This document shows positions 49,161 to 60,316 of a stretch of 64,000 nt of DNA, in pieces. Each line of letters opens with the position of its first letter. Position 1 is the first letter of the stretch. The notes under the pieces are model-generated. The model had not been told where the DNA came from. It ran no database searches and saw nothing but the letters and a program-made list of their open reading frames with translations. This DNA is from Cannabis sativa (taxonomy: Eukaryota > Streptophyta > Magnoliopsida > Rosales > Cannabaceae). Position numbers and translations under genes: made by a program. The stretch spans positions 19,481,280 to 19,545,279 of the forward strand of contig NC_083605.1 of NCBI RefSeq assembly GCF_029168945.1, read 5' to 3'.

Positions 49161-50900
49161 ACCGTCTCATAGTCCTCCATCTTTCTCTTCTTTGACGGGA
49201 TTTCCTTCATAAACTTCACATAACTTGGCATCTCGCTCTAAAGCTTCAAAGAAAGGGAATGTTAATGTGAAGTCTTTTGAACACTTCCAGAATTTGGTGA
49301 ACTCGCTTGTCCTCGTACTTGACTTTCCGAGCCTCGAGGATAGGGTATTTTCACATGGTGATCTATATTAATTGGTGGAGACCGCCGTGGCCGTGATTGA
49401 CCTCGCCGCAGCCTTCGTTGGAGTGGGTGTTGGGGTCGACATCGGTTGCTCTTTATTCTCCTTTTCTCCATTCACTAGTTGTGGCAATTCAGGACCATCA
49501 TAATTTTTACCGCTTCTCAGGGTAATTGCCTTGCAGTTTTCCTTGGGGTTTACTTCAGTTGTGCTAGGCAAATTCCCTTGAGGACGGGTTGCTACTTGAG
49601 TTGCTAGTTGGCCCATCTCGTGTCTGCGGCAGTGTCTTTGATCGAAGATTTAGTTTCGCCATGAATTGAAGCAAGAACTGTCTCCGCAAACTAGAATTTC
49701 CACCGAGGTTTGTTGCCGATTAAGCCGTTGATTCGATTCTCGGTTCGATTTCGTTGCCGATAGAACCCACCGTTTCTTCGTTGTTACCCCCGTTGAACCC
49801 ATAATTGTCGTTGTTGTTACTCTGTGAATAGTTTCCAATGGCTTTAGCTTCATCCATTGGCAAATCATCCACATCAGCTTGGCATTCTGAAAAGTGATGG
49901 CTTCCCCCACATAATTCACACACAACTTGGGCTTGTTTAGCTTGCCCTGCAATTATCTTTGTCAATGCCTCAACCTGTGCTGTCAACTTGGTGATGGCAT
50001 CGACCTCTAACACACCAAATACTTTCTTTGATTGACTCCTCTCGGTTGGCCACATCGTTGATTGTTTAGAGCCATCTCCTCTAATAGATCATATGCCTCA
50101 TTAGCACTCTTCCTCATAAAGGCTCCCCCAAATTTGCGGCATCTATTAAAGTTCTTGTATTTCCTACCAACCCATTGTAGAAGCTTGTGGACCAAAGATC
50201 CACTTCTCTATACCATGGTGAGGCACTTTCGATCAAATCTTTAAACCTCTCCCAAGCCTCATGGAGAGATTCATTATCTTGTTGGCAAAAGTTATTAATT
50301 TCTCCTCTCGCCTTTGCGTACTTGGCCGGAGGAAAGAACTTTGACAAGAATTTCGTTGCCGCATCATTCCAGTGGCAATAGAGTTGGGTGGCAAGGAGTT
50401 TAGCCAACTCTTGGCTCGCTCTCGCAGAGAATGGGAACAAGCCTCGCCGAATAGCATCATCACTAACTCCATTAACTTTAAAGGTTTCACAAAGTTCCAT
50501 GAAATTAGAGAGATGCATTAGGATCTTCGAAGGGAGGCCACCAAACTCGAACTCGAAGATTGCACCATCTCGGTATGGCAGTTTGATCTCAAAGTTGTTT
50601 GTTTCCACTTTGCCGGTGGCCGATACATGACCGCACTCCCGTCGAGTAGGGAGAATGTAATCTCTCAAGCCGCGGCCATTAGCTTGATCTTCTACCGCGC
50701 CACCATTGTTACCGTTATTGCCTCCATTGTTTGCGCATTGGCAACATGATGTACGAAGTTTCGGCGATTCTTGCCGGAACTCCCTCTTGCCTCTTGTTCT
50801 TTCGGTTTCTTCTACAAGTTTTCTCGATTTCGGGATCAACTGGCAATATCACTGCTTGTCCTTGACGGCGCATACACTTATGATTCCTGAAATAAATCAA
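49161..50900 (-). pseudogene. Athila-like gag, frameshifted
   Basis: The start region is at about 50870-50900 (MRRQGQAVILPVDPEIEKT). 50114-50839 carries the capsid-type retrotransposon gag domain (FEIKLPYRDG; FPFSARA; KFLSKFFPPAKYAKARGEI; ESLHEAWERFKDL; STSFYNGL). Part of the same domain is read in another frame (RERAKSWLNSLPPNS, 50233-50490), so there are compensating frameshifts. 49720-50055 contains a knuckle (CELCGGSHHFSEC). 49368-49616 has CKAITLRSGKNYDG, typical of the Athila gag C-terminus. Confidence 0.85.
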
Positions 50901-50993
50901 GAAAATATTGCAAGAAAAAGGTTAGAAAAATCAGCAAGAGAAAATATACCAAAGTAGAAGTTAGTATAATTTTGTGTAATATCAATCTTTAAA

Positions 50994-51012
50994 CAATTCC
51001 GCAACGGCGCCA
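50994..51012 (-). other. Primer-binding site, tRNA-Asp type
   Basis: On the - strand TGGCGCCGTTGCGGAATTG lies 6 nt after the 5' LTR end. Plant tRNA-Asp primer sites read TGGCGCCGTTGCCGGGG, so the first 12 bases match. Confidence 0.75.
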
Positions 51013-51018
51013 AAAACT

Positions 51019-52245
51019 TGTTACGAAAATTCTGAAATTTATTACGCAAGTGTACGTATCAAGTAGTATCTCACGCAAGTGAGGTCGAACCACAGAATTG
51101 ATTGAGTACTACTAAATTATAATTATGATTCTATTTGGTAAAATAATAAGTTGCAATTTTAAAAGTAAATAACTCAGAAATTAAAGAGAAAATAAACGAA
51201 GATTAATCAAGATGAGAGATTAGGAGGTGAATCCGTTGATAAGTTACCTATGTTATTGCCTAATTGCTATCCTTATCTCAATGTGAAAGACAGATTATAA
51301 ATTAACCTAACTCTTTTCGCATCTTTTAGGTTCTAAATAATATGTTCTCTAATTAACTTCTTAATTAGATCAACACAAAATCAGCATTAAGCAATAATCT
51401 ATTGGTCACTAGGCTATGTAAATACTGTCGTTTTACATCAAAACCTAGACTATCCAAATTTTAGCATTCCTAATTCTCACTTTTCAGATTTCGAATTAGG
51501 ATCATAGAGCATGTAAAAGGTGATCAAGCTTACACATGAAATTAAACACAAATAAAGATAGTATTCACACATAAGATGAAGGAATGGCAACTATTTATTA
51601 ACTAGGCATAAACTTAAACAACATTCATCATCCTCCCTTATTGGGAAATTTAGTTCATAATAACTCTAAAAACATCCATGATTAATTCAGAATTAAAAAC
51701 AAACATAAAGATGAATAAAAAGGGTAAAAGAAAGAAACTAGAAGTTGGTATCGCTCCGGGTCTTCAAGATAGCTTCCTCTCCACTTTGCCTCCACTATTA
51801 GGTCTGTTTTTGCTTTTCTTTGACCTTCAATGTCGTATTCCTTATATAGGGATAAGTGGTGAGCCTCCAATTGAGTGAAAAATCAAAATTAGGTCAAATG
51901 CGATTCCAGGTACATAGTCGCGACTAGCATTTAAGCTGTCGCGACTACGTGCAAAACTCGAAAACCGAGTTTCGCCAATCTTACGAAGTCAAGCGACTGG
52001 TCGCGACTGCCAGAAAAAGGGTCGCGACCAGGCTCATCGAGGTCGCGATCATCGATGCTTCAGAACCAAATTTTCCAATTTTTCCAAGTTTGTCCCGAGT
52101 TTTCGCCATTTGACTGAATTCGAACTTTAACACCCCGGGAACCTGAAATAATGAAAATCAAGCGTAAAACTGCTCCAAAAGACACCAATAGACGAGATAA
52201 TGCTAACTTTAAAGACCCGAAATATAGGTTAATTATAACCTAACA
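51019..52245 (-). repeat. 5' LTR of the Athila-like element (right on + strand)
   Basis: Pairs with 39428-40658. Palindromes are intact at 51917, 51938, 52000 and 52021. Two are altered (near 51988 and 52042). Small indels relative to the other LTR are concentrated in the array region and in the last 230 bp of the element's U5 end; the middle is nearly identical. Confidence 0.95.
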
Positions 52246-53301
52246 ATAACAATGGATAATTAATAGCGTATCTATATCGTGGAACATATAGAGCGTTCTA
52301 TATGACTGAGAGTGCAATTCCAAGTTCTATGCGTGGATGCAACAAGTAATTAATAAGTCAGTGGATTTACTTGGTAAATTCTTGATCTGCTTATTGGAAG
52401 CTCGGTTATATAGGCCCATGGTCCCCATACTAGTTGAGACCATACTGCTTGTAAGACTCAGTTAATTGATTTTAATTAATCAATTATAATTCTAAAATTA
52501 CACTATGTCTAGTTTATAAATTTTCACTAAGCAAGGGCAAAATTGTGAAGAAAAGAGATTCTAGGTTTTATTTATTAATTAAGAGACTTTATATGTCTAA
52601 TTAATAAATATATTAAATGACAATATTATTTAATAATTAATTTTTAGTTATTAAATAATTGGAATTGGCATTTAAGTGGTTAAATTGAAAAATTGGCGTT
52701 GTTGAGAAAATGGGATGGAAAAATGACAAAATGGCAAAATTACAAAGTGGGGCCCTATAACATCCTATGGCTGGCCACACTAGGAATTTACCATTTATTT
52801 TTCTATTATTTTAATGCCAAATAAATCTAACCTAAACCTAGGTGGTTACCTATAAATAGGTAGTGATGGTTTCAGGAAAATGATGATGCATCTCATTCCT
52901 TCAGAGAAAAATTCTAAGCCTTCTACCTATACCCTAGCCGCCACCCTCTTCCTCTCTTTTCTTCATAATTTTGAACCTTGAGTGAATGAGTGAGTGCCCA
53001 CACACATCAAGTGGTATCTCAATCATAGTGTGGAAGATTGTGAAGAATCCAATCAACAAGAAGGAGAATCAGGCTCAAGAAGGAGAGAAAGAGATCCAGG
53101 TTTAGATCTTGGTGATGCTCTGCTACAGAAAGGAATCAATGGCTAGAGATCTGAATGGAAGGAGTCATTATATTCCGTTGCACCCAATGTAAGGTTTCCT
53201 AATCTTTATATGTGTTTATTTCATTGTTTTAGAATTCATATTAGGATGTTAATGAAACATACTTGTTAGTAAATCTAGATCATAGTAAAATATTTCCAAC
53301 A

Positions 53302-56300
53302 ACTGGCCTCAGAGCCATGCTAATGATTTATTTTCATGAAATATGAATTAAAACGATAATTTGTGTTGATTTGGATGGTTTCATGTTCCATGAAAAATAT
53401 TTTTTCTGTTTCTAAAAATATTTTATTTGGATTCCTTGTGAAAAATTAAGCAACTTTGTTTTTTACGGAACTTAATTCCGATAAAAATTGAAAAAGATAT
53501 GAATTTTTGAAAATTGGATGTCCATGGGGTCGAAGCTTGGTGCACGCACGCACCAGGAGCTTCAGACAAGACTCCTTACGCGCGCGGACAAGGGACGCCC
53601 ACGCTGTCTGAAGCCATGTGCATTCAGACACGGACCCTGCTGTCCGCCCGAGGGTCACCCTACGCCTGCCGAGTTTTCCCGCACGTCCCACCCTGCAACT
53701 CCTTCGTGCGTGAGCGTCTGAGCCCATTTGCAGCCTCCTGGGCTGCACGTGCAGCTCCTGAGCAGCCACCTCACAAAAAATCCAATTTTCATGGGATTTT
53801 TTTTCCAATTTCAGATTTTTCAATTTTCAAAGCCTAATATCTACTTAAAATATTATTTTTATCATCTAAACCTAAATATCAATATTTTAAATTAATAATA
53901 TTTATTTTTTAATAGATTATTATTAGTTTTGATATTTTAAGGTTTAAATTTAAAAATTGATTATTTTATTTTTAAATTATGGTTAGATTTAAAAATTTGT
54001 TAATTTCTTTAATATTTATATTTTATTTAATTATAAGATTAGATATTTTGATATTTATCATATTTTAAATAAAAAGATTACTTTATCTTTTTTATTTGAA
54101 ATATTATATTAAAATTATCTATATGACAAATTAAATAATTAATAAATTTGAAATTAACCTAGATATTTTTATAAATATTTTAACCATAATATTTTCAAAT
54201 TCAAAAGTTTGTTATTTTGTTAAATATTTAATTATTTATAAATTATAAGTTTAAAAATGATATTTTACTATTTTATATCATTTTACTTATTAGATATTTA
54301 TAAATTATATTTTAAATATTTAAATAACTTAGATATTTTTGTAGAAATTTGAATATTGCTTAATTTGAGATATTTTGACATATAATTAGGATAATTATTA
54401 TTTATTTATTATTTTATTCTTAAAACAATAATTATCTAACCATATCTATTTTAAAATTAGTTTATTTTATTATTTTAATTTTATTAGATTATAAGATTTG
54501 AAAATAATATTGAAGATATTTTTTTTTTCAAATCATTGATCTTATTTGATATTTAATTTAATTTGATAAAAATAATTCAAATAAACCTAGATATTTTAAA
54601 TTAGTTTTCATTTTTGAATTTTAAATTTTGAGATTTTTTAGGGTTATTTTAACAACCCTAATTTTTTCAAAATTTAGTTGGTTAGTTTAGAGTGATAATT
54701 TAATTATATTAATATCTTATTTCACATTTGTTACATGGACAATGTTTGTTTAATTTTATATTGTTTATTAAAAACTTTTTTTTACAAACCTATTATTTAT
54801 TTGATCTAAATTGCTATGATTAACTTGTTGACAGATCCAATGATCTGATTTTAATCATAGTCCAATTGTCAATAGATCCTATAAATAATTTGTAACAGGT
54901 AAATTTTGTACTTCTTTCATCTGTGTAAACCTAGTAACATGATAGGGCCCATCCAAATCATTTGACCTGTGTGAGCCTATATGTTTGCTATTGGGCTTAG
55001 ATGCATATAGGAAGCCCATTTAAGTTTTACTAAGTAAATGGACTAGGTTGCTAAAATAAATTTTGACATAAGTAAATTTATTTAGGCCCAAATTAGAATT
55101 GGGCTTATTCAGTGAATAACAATTGTTTATTTAAAGATTAAATTCCTCTCCTTTGGGCCTTGTGTGAGAGTTAGGGGGCCAATAGCAGTAGGTACGACAT
55201 ACTGAACCCATCCCTCCCTCACATGAACTACCCCAATTGTGAAGGCCTATTTGCCTTATTTAAATAATTGTATTAGGTTAATTATATTAGTTTAACCTAA
55301 TTAAAATTGAATTAGCAACATAATTAACTTTTAAAATATATGAAATTTATTTTTTATTTAATATTTTAAAGTTAATTTTAGAAAAACACTTAGTTAATGA
55401 TATATATTCTAGATAGTTATTTCTAGTACTAACTATATTTTCTAATATTTAATTAGGAAAATATTTTAAGTTGTAAATTAATTATTTATTTTAGTTAATT
55501 TTGGACCAACTTAATTATAGAATATTTTTCCTAGTATTAAATTAGAATTAATAATTAAGTTTCTTTTATACTTGATTATTTAATTTTTGTATTTAATACA
55601 TTTAATTAAATTGAAAAATTAAATATATTTAAGTTGATTTCATTCTTGATACTTAAATATTATTATTTTCATGATATTTAATTAAATAGAAAATTATATT
55701 AAGTTGAAAATTTTAATTTCAAGCAGCTTAAATTTGAATAATTTTCAAAATATATTTTATTTTATTTTATTAATCATTTTTATTATTATTTTTGAAATTG
55801 AATTTTTTATTTAAATGCAGAAAATTTTTGAATTTTATTTAAAAAATAGATTAAAGTTGAAAATTATTTATTTTAATTTTGGACCAACTTAAATCAATGA
55901 TTTTTTTATTTAATGATTAATTAAAATAAATGAATTAAAATATATTATTATTAGAAAATGAATTAATTAGTCAATGAAAGTCTAGATAGATATTATCTGT
56001 TTTGCTTGAAGTATTTTTCTACTAATATTTAATTAAATAGAAAATTAATATTTAAGTTGATTTTCATCATGATACTTAAATATTTGAAATTTTCTTAATA
56101 TTTAATTAAATAGGAAAATTATATTTATGTTGAAAATTATTTAATTAATTTTGGGCCAACATAGAATTAGAATAATTTTTCCAGGATTTATTTTTATTTT
56201 ATTTTAAGAGCAATTTCGAAAATTGTATTCTTATATACTTCAATTTTTCAAAATGCAATATATATTTATAGAAAATTAAATTTGAGTTGTAAAGTAATTT

Positions 56301-57805
56301 AAATTAATTTTGATACAACTTAAATTGAATAATTTTTTAAATATTTATTGGAAATTATTACTAAGATGGAAATAATTCATTTTATTTTCATATCCATCTA
56401 AGTATAATTTATAAATATTAAATGAAAATTTATATTTAGAATTTTTTTTCTAAATTAGAAATTTTAATTAAACAAATATACATTTAAAATAAATTGATTA
56501 AAATAAATATTAGAAGAAAATATATTTTTTTAAATAATGAGCTTTATTATTATTAGGACATTCGATCTCCATTGTTGGTTCTACATAGTTATTGTTTTAG
56601 TGAGTAATCCTCCCTAATGGAGGAACGCTCATTAGCAATTTAACGTCGTAGAATCTCGAAAGATAAGTACTATTTGTAAGTATTTATTTTAGTATGGATC
56701 ACCCTAATGGTGGCGACTTTAATAGGGCTTGCAAAAGTATGAAACAATGGTGGAAGCTCATAAGATAGAATGACCTTGACTCTCGCCTAAACTGGACAAC
56801 GCTGGATTCTGATCTTGATCGAATAAAAAACTGCTAGAATGTTTATCATTTTAGATGAGCTGACAACTCTATTCAATGGATGGTATCTTTGACTCTCGCC
56901 TAAACGGGACACTGATATAAGTTTGTTGAAGACCTTGGAAATTATTTAGGATTGTATGTTTTAGTATTTTCGCTTGTCACTCCTACTTGCTATATGTTTA
57001 ATAATTTCTGAATTGTGTGTGAATTTATATTGAGCCATGTTATTTTCTGTTATTAGTTGTAGTTTAAATTTTGAATCTTCATTGTTGGTCTAACTTCGCT
57101 TGTTGTTTTAATTGGACAAATCCCTAATGGATTGTCATCCATTAAACAAACATAATAGTGTTAGATCTCGATAGATAAATATTGTAAATGCAACATCTAG
57201 CTGTTCATCAATAGATGACACCTTAGTCAAGTATTTACAATATGAAACAAGAAGATTATATAAATAAGAATAACTTTGACTCTCGCTAATCGGAGCATCG
57301 TTGGATTCTTATTTAAATTCGAAATTATCCTTATTCCTCTTAGCTTATTCATTTCGAATTAGCTTAAATAATATATCATTGGATGAATGGTTTATAAATC
57401 ATATAATTCCATTCTATATTTTCTAAATTGAATGACGCACATGATTATATTCCCGACATTCTATCCTGAAATGATATAAATTCTCAATCTTAAAATCTCC
57501 TACTTGTATATGCTTACTTTAAGCAAATCAGACTTAGAGTTAGATTAGTAGTGATGGTCCAAGAAAGAAGAATTACTCATGTATATTTGGTATAAATTTA
57601 AGTCTTTGACTTTAAATTTTAGATTCCAAATAGAAATTTTATTTTTCTATTTCCAGAATACAATACAGTTATACTTTCACAAGTGTTTAATAACCATTTT
57701 CTATCAATGGATTCACACTGTATGTTAAAGTATGGAATATGAGTTTAGTATTCTGTGACCAGGATCCACTTACACTATTCTAAGAGCTCTTTAATGTAAC
57801 TAAAT
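53302..57805 (+). mobile_element. Non-coding internal domain of the LTR-A (LARD-like) element
   Basis: About 4.5 kb after the PBS-like site with no retrotransposon protein. It contains a GC-rich, structured island (53515-53770), a long AT-rich tract (53830-54750 and 55260-56550), and a more ordered part at 56560-57330 where GACTCTCGCCTAAAC-GGACA occurs at 56778 and 56888 and, degenerate, at 57278, and CCCTAATGG recurs at 56612, 56701 and 57122. A homologous piece occurs at 38290-38614, showing that this domain belongs to a family. Long internal domains without ORFs define LARDs. Confidence 0.65.
53515..53770. other. GC-rich structured island in the LARD-like internal domain
   Basis: A sharp GC-rich block in AT-rich surroundings. 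It holds inverted repeats, for example GCTTCAGACA (53550) with TGTCTGAAGC (53605), and GGTGC.CGCACC near 53539. Reading frames across it on both strands come from composition. Confidence 0.5.
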
Positions 57806-59768
57806 AGTTAGTGATGGCTTCAGGAAAATGATGATGCATCTCATTCCTTCAGAGAAAAATTCTAAGCCTTCTACTTATACCCTAACCGCCACCCTCTTCC
57901 TTTCTTTTCTTCTTCATAATTTCGAACCTTGAGTGAATGAGTGAGTGCCCACACACATCAGAAATCACATTTTATGTTGCATAGTTCACATGATTTATTT
58001 CATGTTTATATTTAATATATAAATTCTATTAAGTCCAGAACATATGTATTTGTTCATGATTATAGTGTTGTCAGCACAGTGGAATATAATCATGATTATA
58101 TGTTTAAAAATTTAATTTCCTGATTTGTCAGTTCACTAAATTTAGACTGGCATGATAATCAGCGATAAATATACTTACACATTGGATAAGTGTTATGTCC
58201 TTTCCAGGGCATTGGCAAAGTTTACCAGTATCAGATGTATGGAGTATACATTGGAAGGGATCAATATTGAACTTTGATTAGATATCATAAGTTTACCGTA
58301 ATATCTATTCAGTTCAATATCACCTAGTTGATCCTAGATCAAATGATCTTAATCCTGACATAATTAGGTTCGATCTCAAGAGTGTTATTTGTGTTCTTTG
58401 ATTTGTTAGTTAAGCCTACTTTTGGTCAGGGTGATACGTACATTTTGGGAACACGATAGTACAATTGAGTGGGAGCGCTAAACATAGATATGGAATCTAT
58501 AGCTTCTATAGGTATTTAGAAGTAAAACGATGATTTCCTTCGAGCTTGATTGAATAGAGATAAATGATTGAGGTCTCATTTTAGTGATTATATTATTTCA
58601 CTAAAATATCATTTATAGGTGGCCAAGTATTTTAAGGATAAAACATTGAAAGGGTGTAACGGTAATTTTATCCATATGCAATGTAGATCATCTATAGAGG
58701 ATCATTGATTATTGGGATTATAACAATTGATAATTAATAGCGTATCTATATCGTGGAACATATAGAGCGTTCTATGTAACTGAGAGTGCAATTCCAAGTT
58801 TTATGGTGGATGAAATGAGAAATTAATAAGTTAGTGAATTTACTTTGTAAATTCTAGGTCTGCTTATTGGAAGCTCCGTTATATAGGCCCATGGTCCCCA
58901 TACTAGTTGAGACAAACTGCTTGTAAGACTGAGTTAATTGATTTTAATTAATCAATTTTAATTCTAAAATTAGACTATGTCTAGTTTATGAATTTTTTAC
59001 TATGTTATGGCTTGATTGTGAAGAAATAGTGTTTTGGGGTTTATTTGTTAATTAAGAGACTTTATGGAGTCTAATTAATAAATATTATAAATGACAATGT
59101 AATTTGATAATTACTTTAATTATTTAATAAATAGTTTTGACATTTATAGGGTTGAAAGTGTAAAAAGTAGTATTTATAAAAATAGGTAAAATAGTTGGGA
59201 AAAATGACAAAACCCAAACTTGAGTGGGGCTCATTTTAGTGACCGACCATCAATTTAATTTTACCTTATTTTATCATTTTTTTTATTCCTAATAATTTAA
59301 CCCTAACCCTATTGAAGATAGTATAAAAGGATAGCTAAGGTCTCTTCATCAAAACTAATGCCTCCAAAGCTAATAACCTAGCTTTTGATAAGACCTCTTC
59401 CTTCTTCTTCTTCCTCTTCAATTTCGAAACACTTAATATTTCTTACTAAATAATTTCGGCCATTAGTGATTGAGTAAGTGTCCACACACATCAAGTTAGT
59501 CCTCAATCATAGTATGTAAGACTGTGAAGAATCCAATCAACAAGAAGGAGAGAAAGAGATCTAGAGTTGAGATCTTGATAATGCTTTGTTACAGAAAGGA
59601 ATCAAGGGCTAGAGATCTGAACGGAAGGAGTTATTATATTCCGCTGCAATCAATATAAGGTTCCTTAAACTTTATATGTGTTTATATACATTGTTTTAGA
59701 AATTTATATTAGGATGTTAAACAACATACATGGTAGTAAATCTAGATCCTGGTAAAATAATTCCAACA
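57806..59768 (+). mobile_element. LTR-A copy 6: rearranged LTR made of two pieces
   Basis: 57806-57959 matches the leader part of LTR-A (TAGTGATGGCTTCAGG to CACACACATCA). It is joined directly to 57960-59768, an LTR-A copy lacking its first 55 bp (starts GAAATCACATTTTATG) and ending CCAACA at 59768. ATCA is shared at the junction. A T-rich leader and TATA-like GTATAAAAGG (near 59320) are present in the second piece. It probably derives from the 3' LTR of the element whose 5' LTR is at 38615, but no TSD supports this. Confidence 0.75.
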
Positions 59769-60147
59769 ATAACTTCTTCAATACAACTCTGAATTGGACG
59801 ATTCAAGATGTTCCGAAAAGCTGAAAACAAGATCTAAAACTTTTATGTTCAGCTCCATGTTCATTTCTTCTTCCAAAATCATTGAAACTTGTAATTAAGT
59901 TATGCTTTATAAACCTGAACTCGTCAGCTTCCACTATTTTCTACTAAATATATAATTAGTCTTTAAAATAGCTTAATTAAAATAACACTAGTTAATAATT
60001 TAAAAAAATTAACTTTAAAATATTAATATATAAATTAGTTATATTGCTGTAATATTGTGAGTCTGAGTGCTCTAAGTATTAATTTTTAAAAGTTTATTGT
60101 TAAGAAAAATAAATATTAAAATAATTATAAAAAATGAATTTCAAATT
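59769..60147. other. Intergenic DNA, nothing recognised
   Basis: AT-rich sequence between the LTR-A copy and the SINE. No ORF or repeat recognised. Confidence 0.5.
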
Positions 60148-60168
60148 TTGCCTAGTCCTAAATAATTT

Positions 60169-60295
60169 TTTTTAAGTGTAGTATAATAGTATTTTACAAT
60201 CAAATAATAATTTAATAGCTTAAAATTTTTGTGTTCGAACCCAAAACTTCTCCTTTTTTTCTATCCTCCCTCACCACTAAGCTAACCCTAGTGGC
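60169..60295 (-). mobile_element. tRNA-derived SINE with 21-bp target duplication
   Basis: On the - strand the head contains a pol III A box (TTAGCTTAGTGGTGAGG) and a B box (GGTTCGAAC) about 40 bp further on. The body is AT-rich and the 3' end is an A tract (T's at 60165-60172 on +). The flanks 60148-60168 and 60296-60316 are a 21-bp direct repeat beginning TTGCCTAGTCCT with one mismatch. Total length is about 127 bp, short but normal for plant SINEs. Family not identified. Confidence 0.8.
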
Positions 60296-60316
60296 TTGCC
60301 TAGTCCTCAATAATTT

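Larger units (their letters stand above)
39428..52245 (-). mobile_element. Athila-like Ty3/gypsy retrotransposon, complete structure (12,818 bp, TSD ATAAC)
   Basis: Two LTRs of 1,231 and 1,227 bp flank gag, protease, RT, RNase H, integrase and an env-position ORF, all on the - strand. TSD ATAAC at 39423-39427 and 52246-52250. The PBS matches tRNA-Asp and a polypurine tract adjoins the 3' LTR. Domain wording (DLGASINLMP protease, [11 protein letters not shown] integrase) and the ORF after pol place it in the Athila lineage. Coding regions carry many frameshifts, although much of the LTR pair is nearly identical. A 1.5-kb solo LTR interrupts RNase H. Confidence 0.93.
38615..53301 (+). mobile_element. 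LTR-A copy 5: 5' LTR of a non-coding (LARD-like) element, split by the Athila-like insertion
   Basis: Segments 38615-39427 and 52246-53301 make one LTR of about 1.86 kb (TGTTGG to CCAACA). The interruption is exact: the Athila-like element carries the duplication ATAAC at 39423-39427 and 52246-52250. Unlike the other copies, the 3' end is followed by ACTGGCCTCAGAGCCATG (53302), close to the plant initiator-tRNA-Met primer site TGGTATCAGAGC. It is therefore a 5' LTR and not a solo LTR. No TSD partner is found at the far end. Confidence 0.8.

Noticed and set aside
53446..53837. Opposed reading frames of 107-125 codons in the GC-rich island of the LARD-like element
   Set aside because: GC-rich composition lowers stop frequency; no domain is recognised and both strands are equally open.
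60214..60300. A tRNA gene suggested by GGTTCGAAC and TTAGCTTAGTGG
   Set aside because: No acceptor stem or cloverleaf forms. The A tract and the 21-bp flanking repeat show a SINE.
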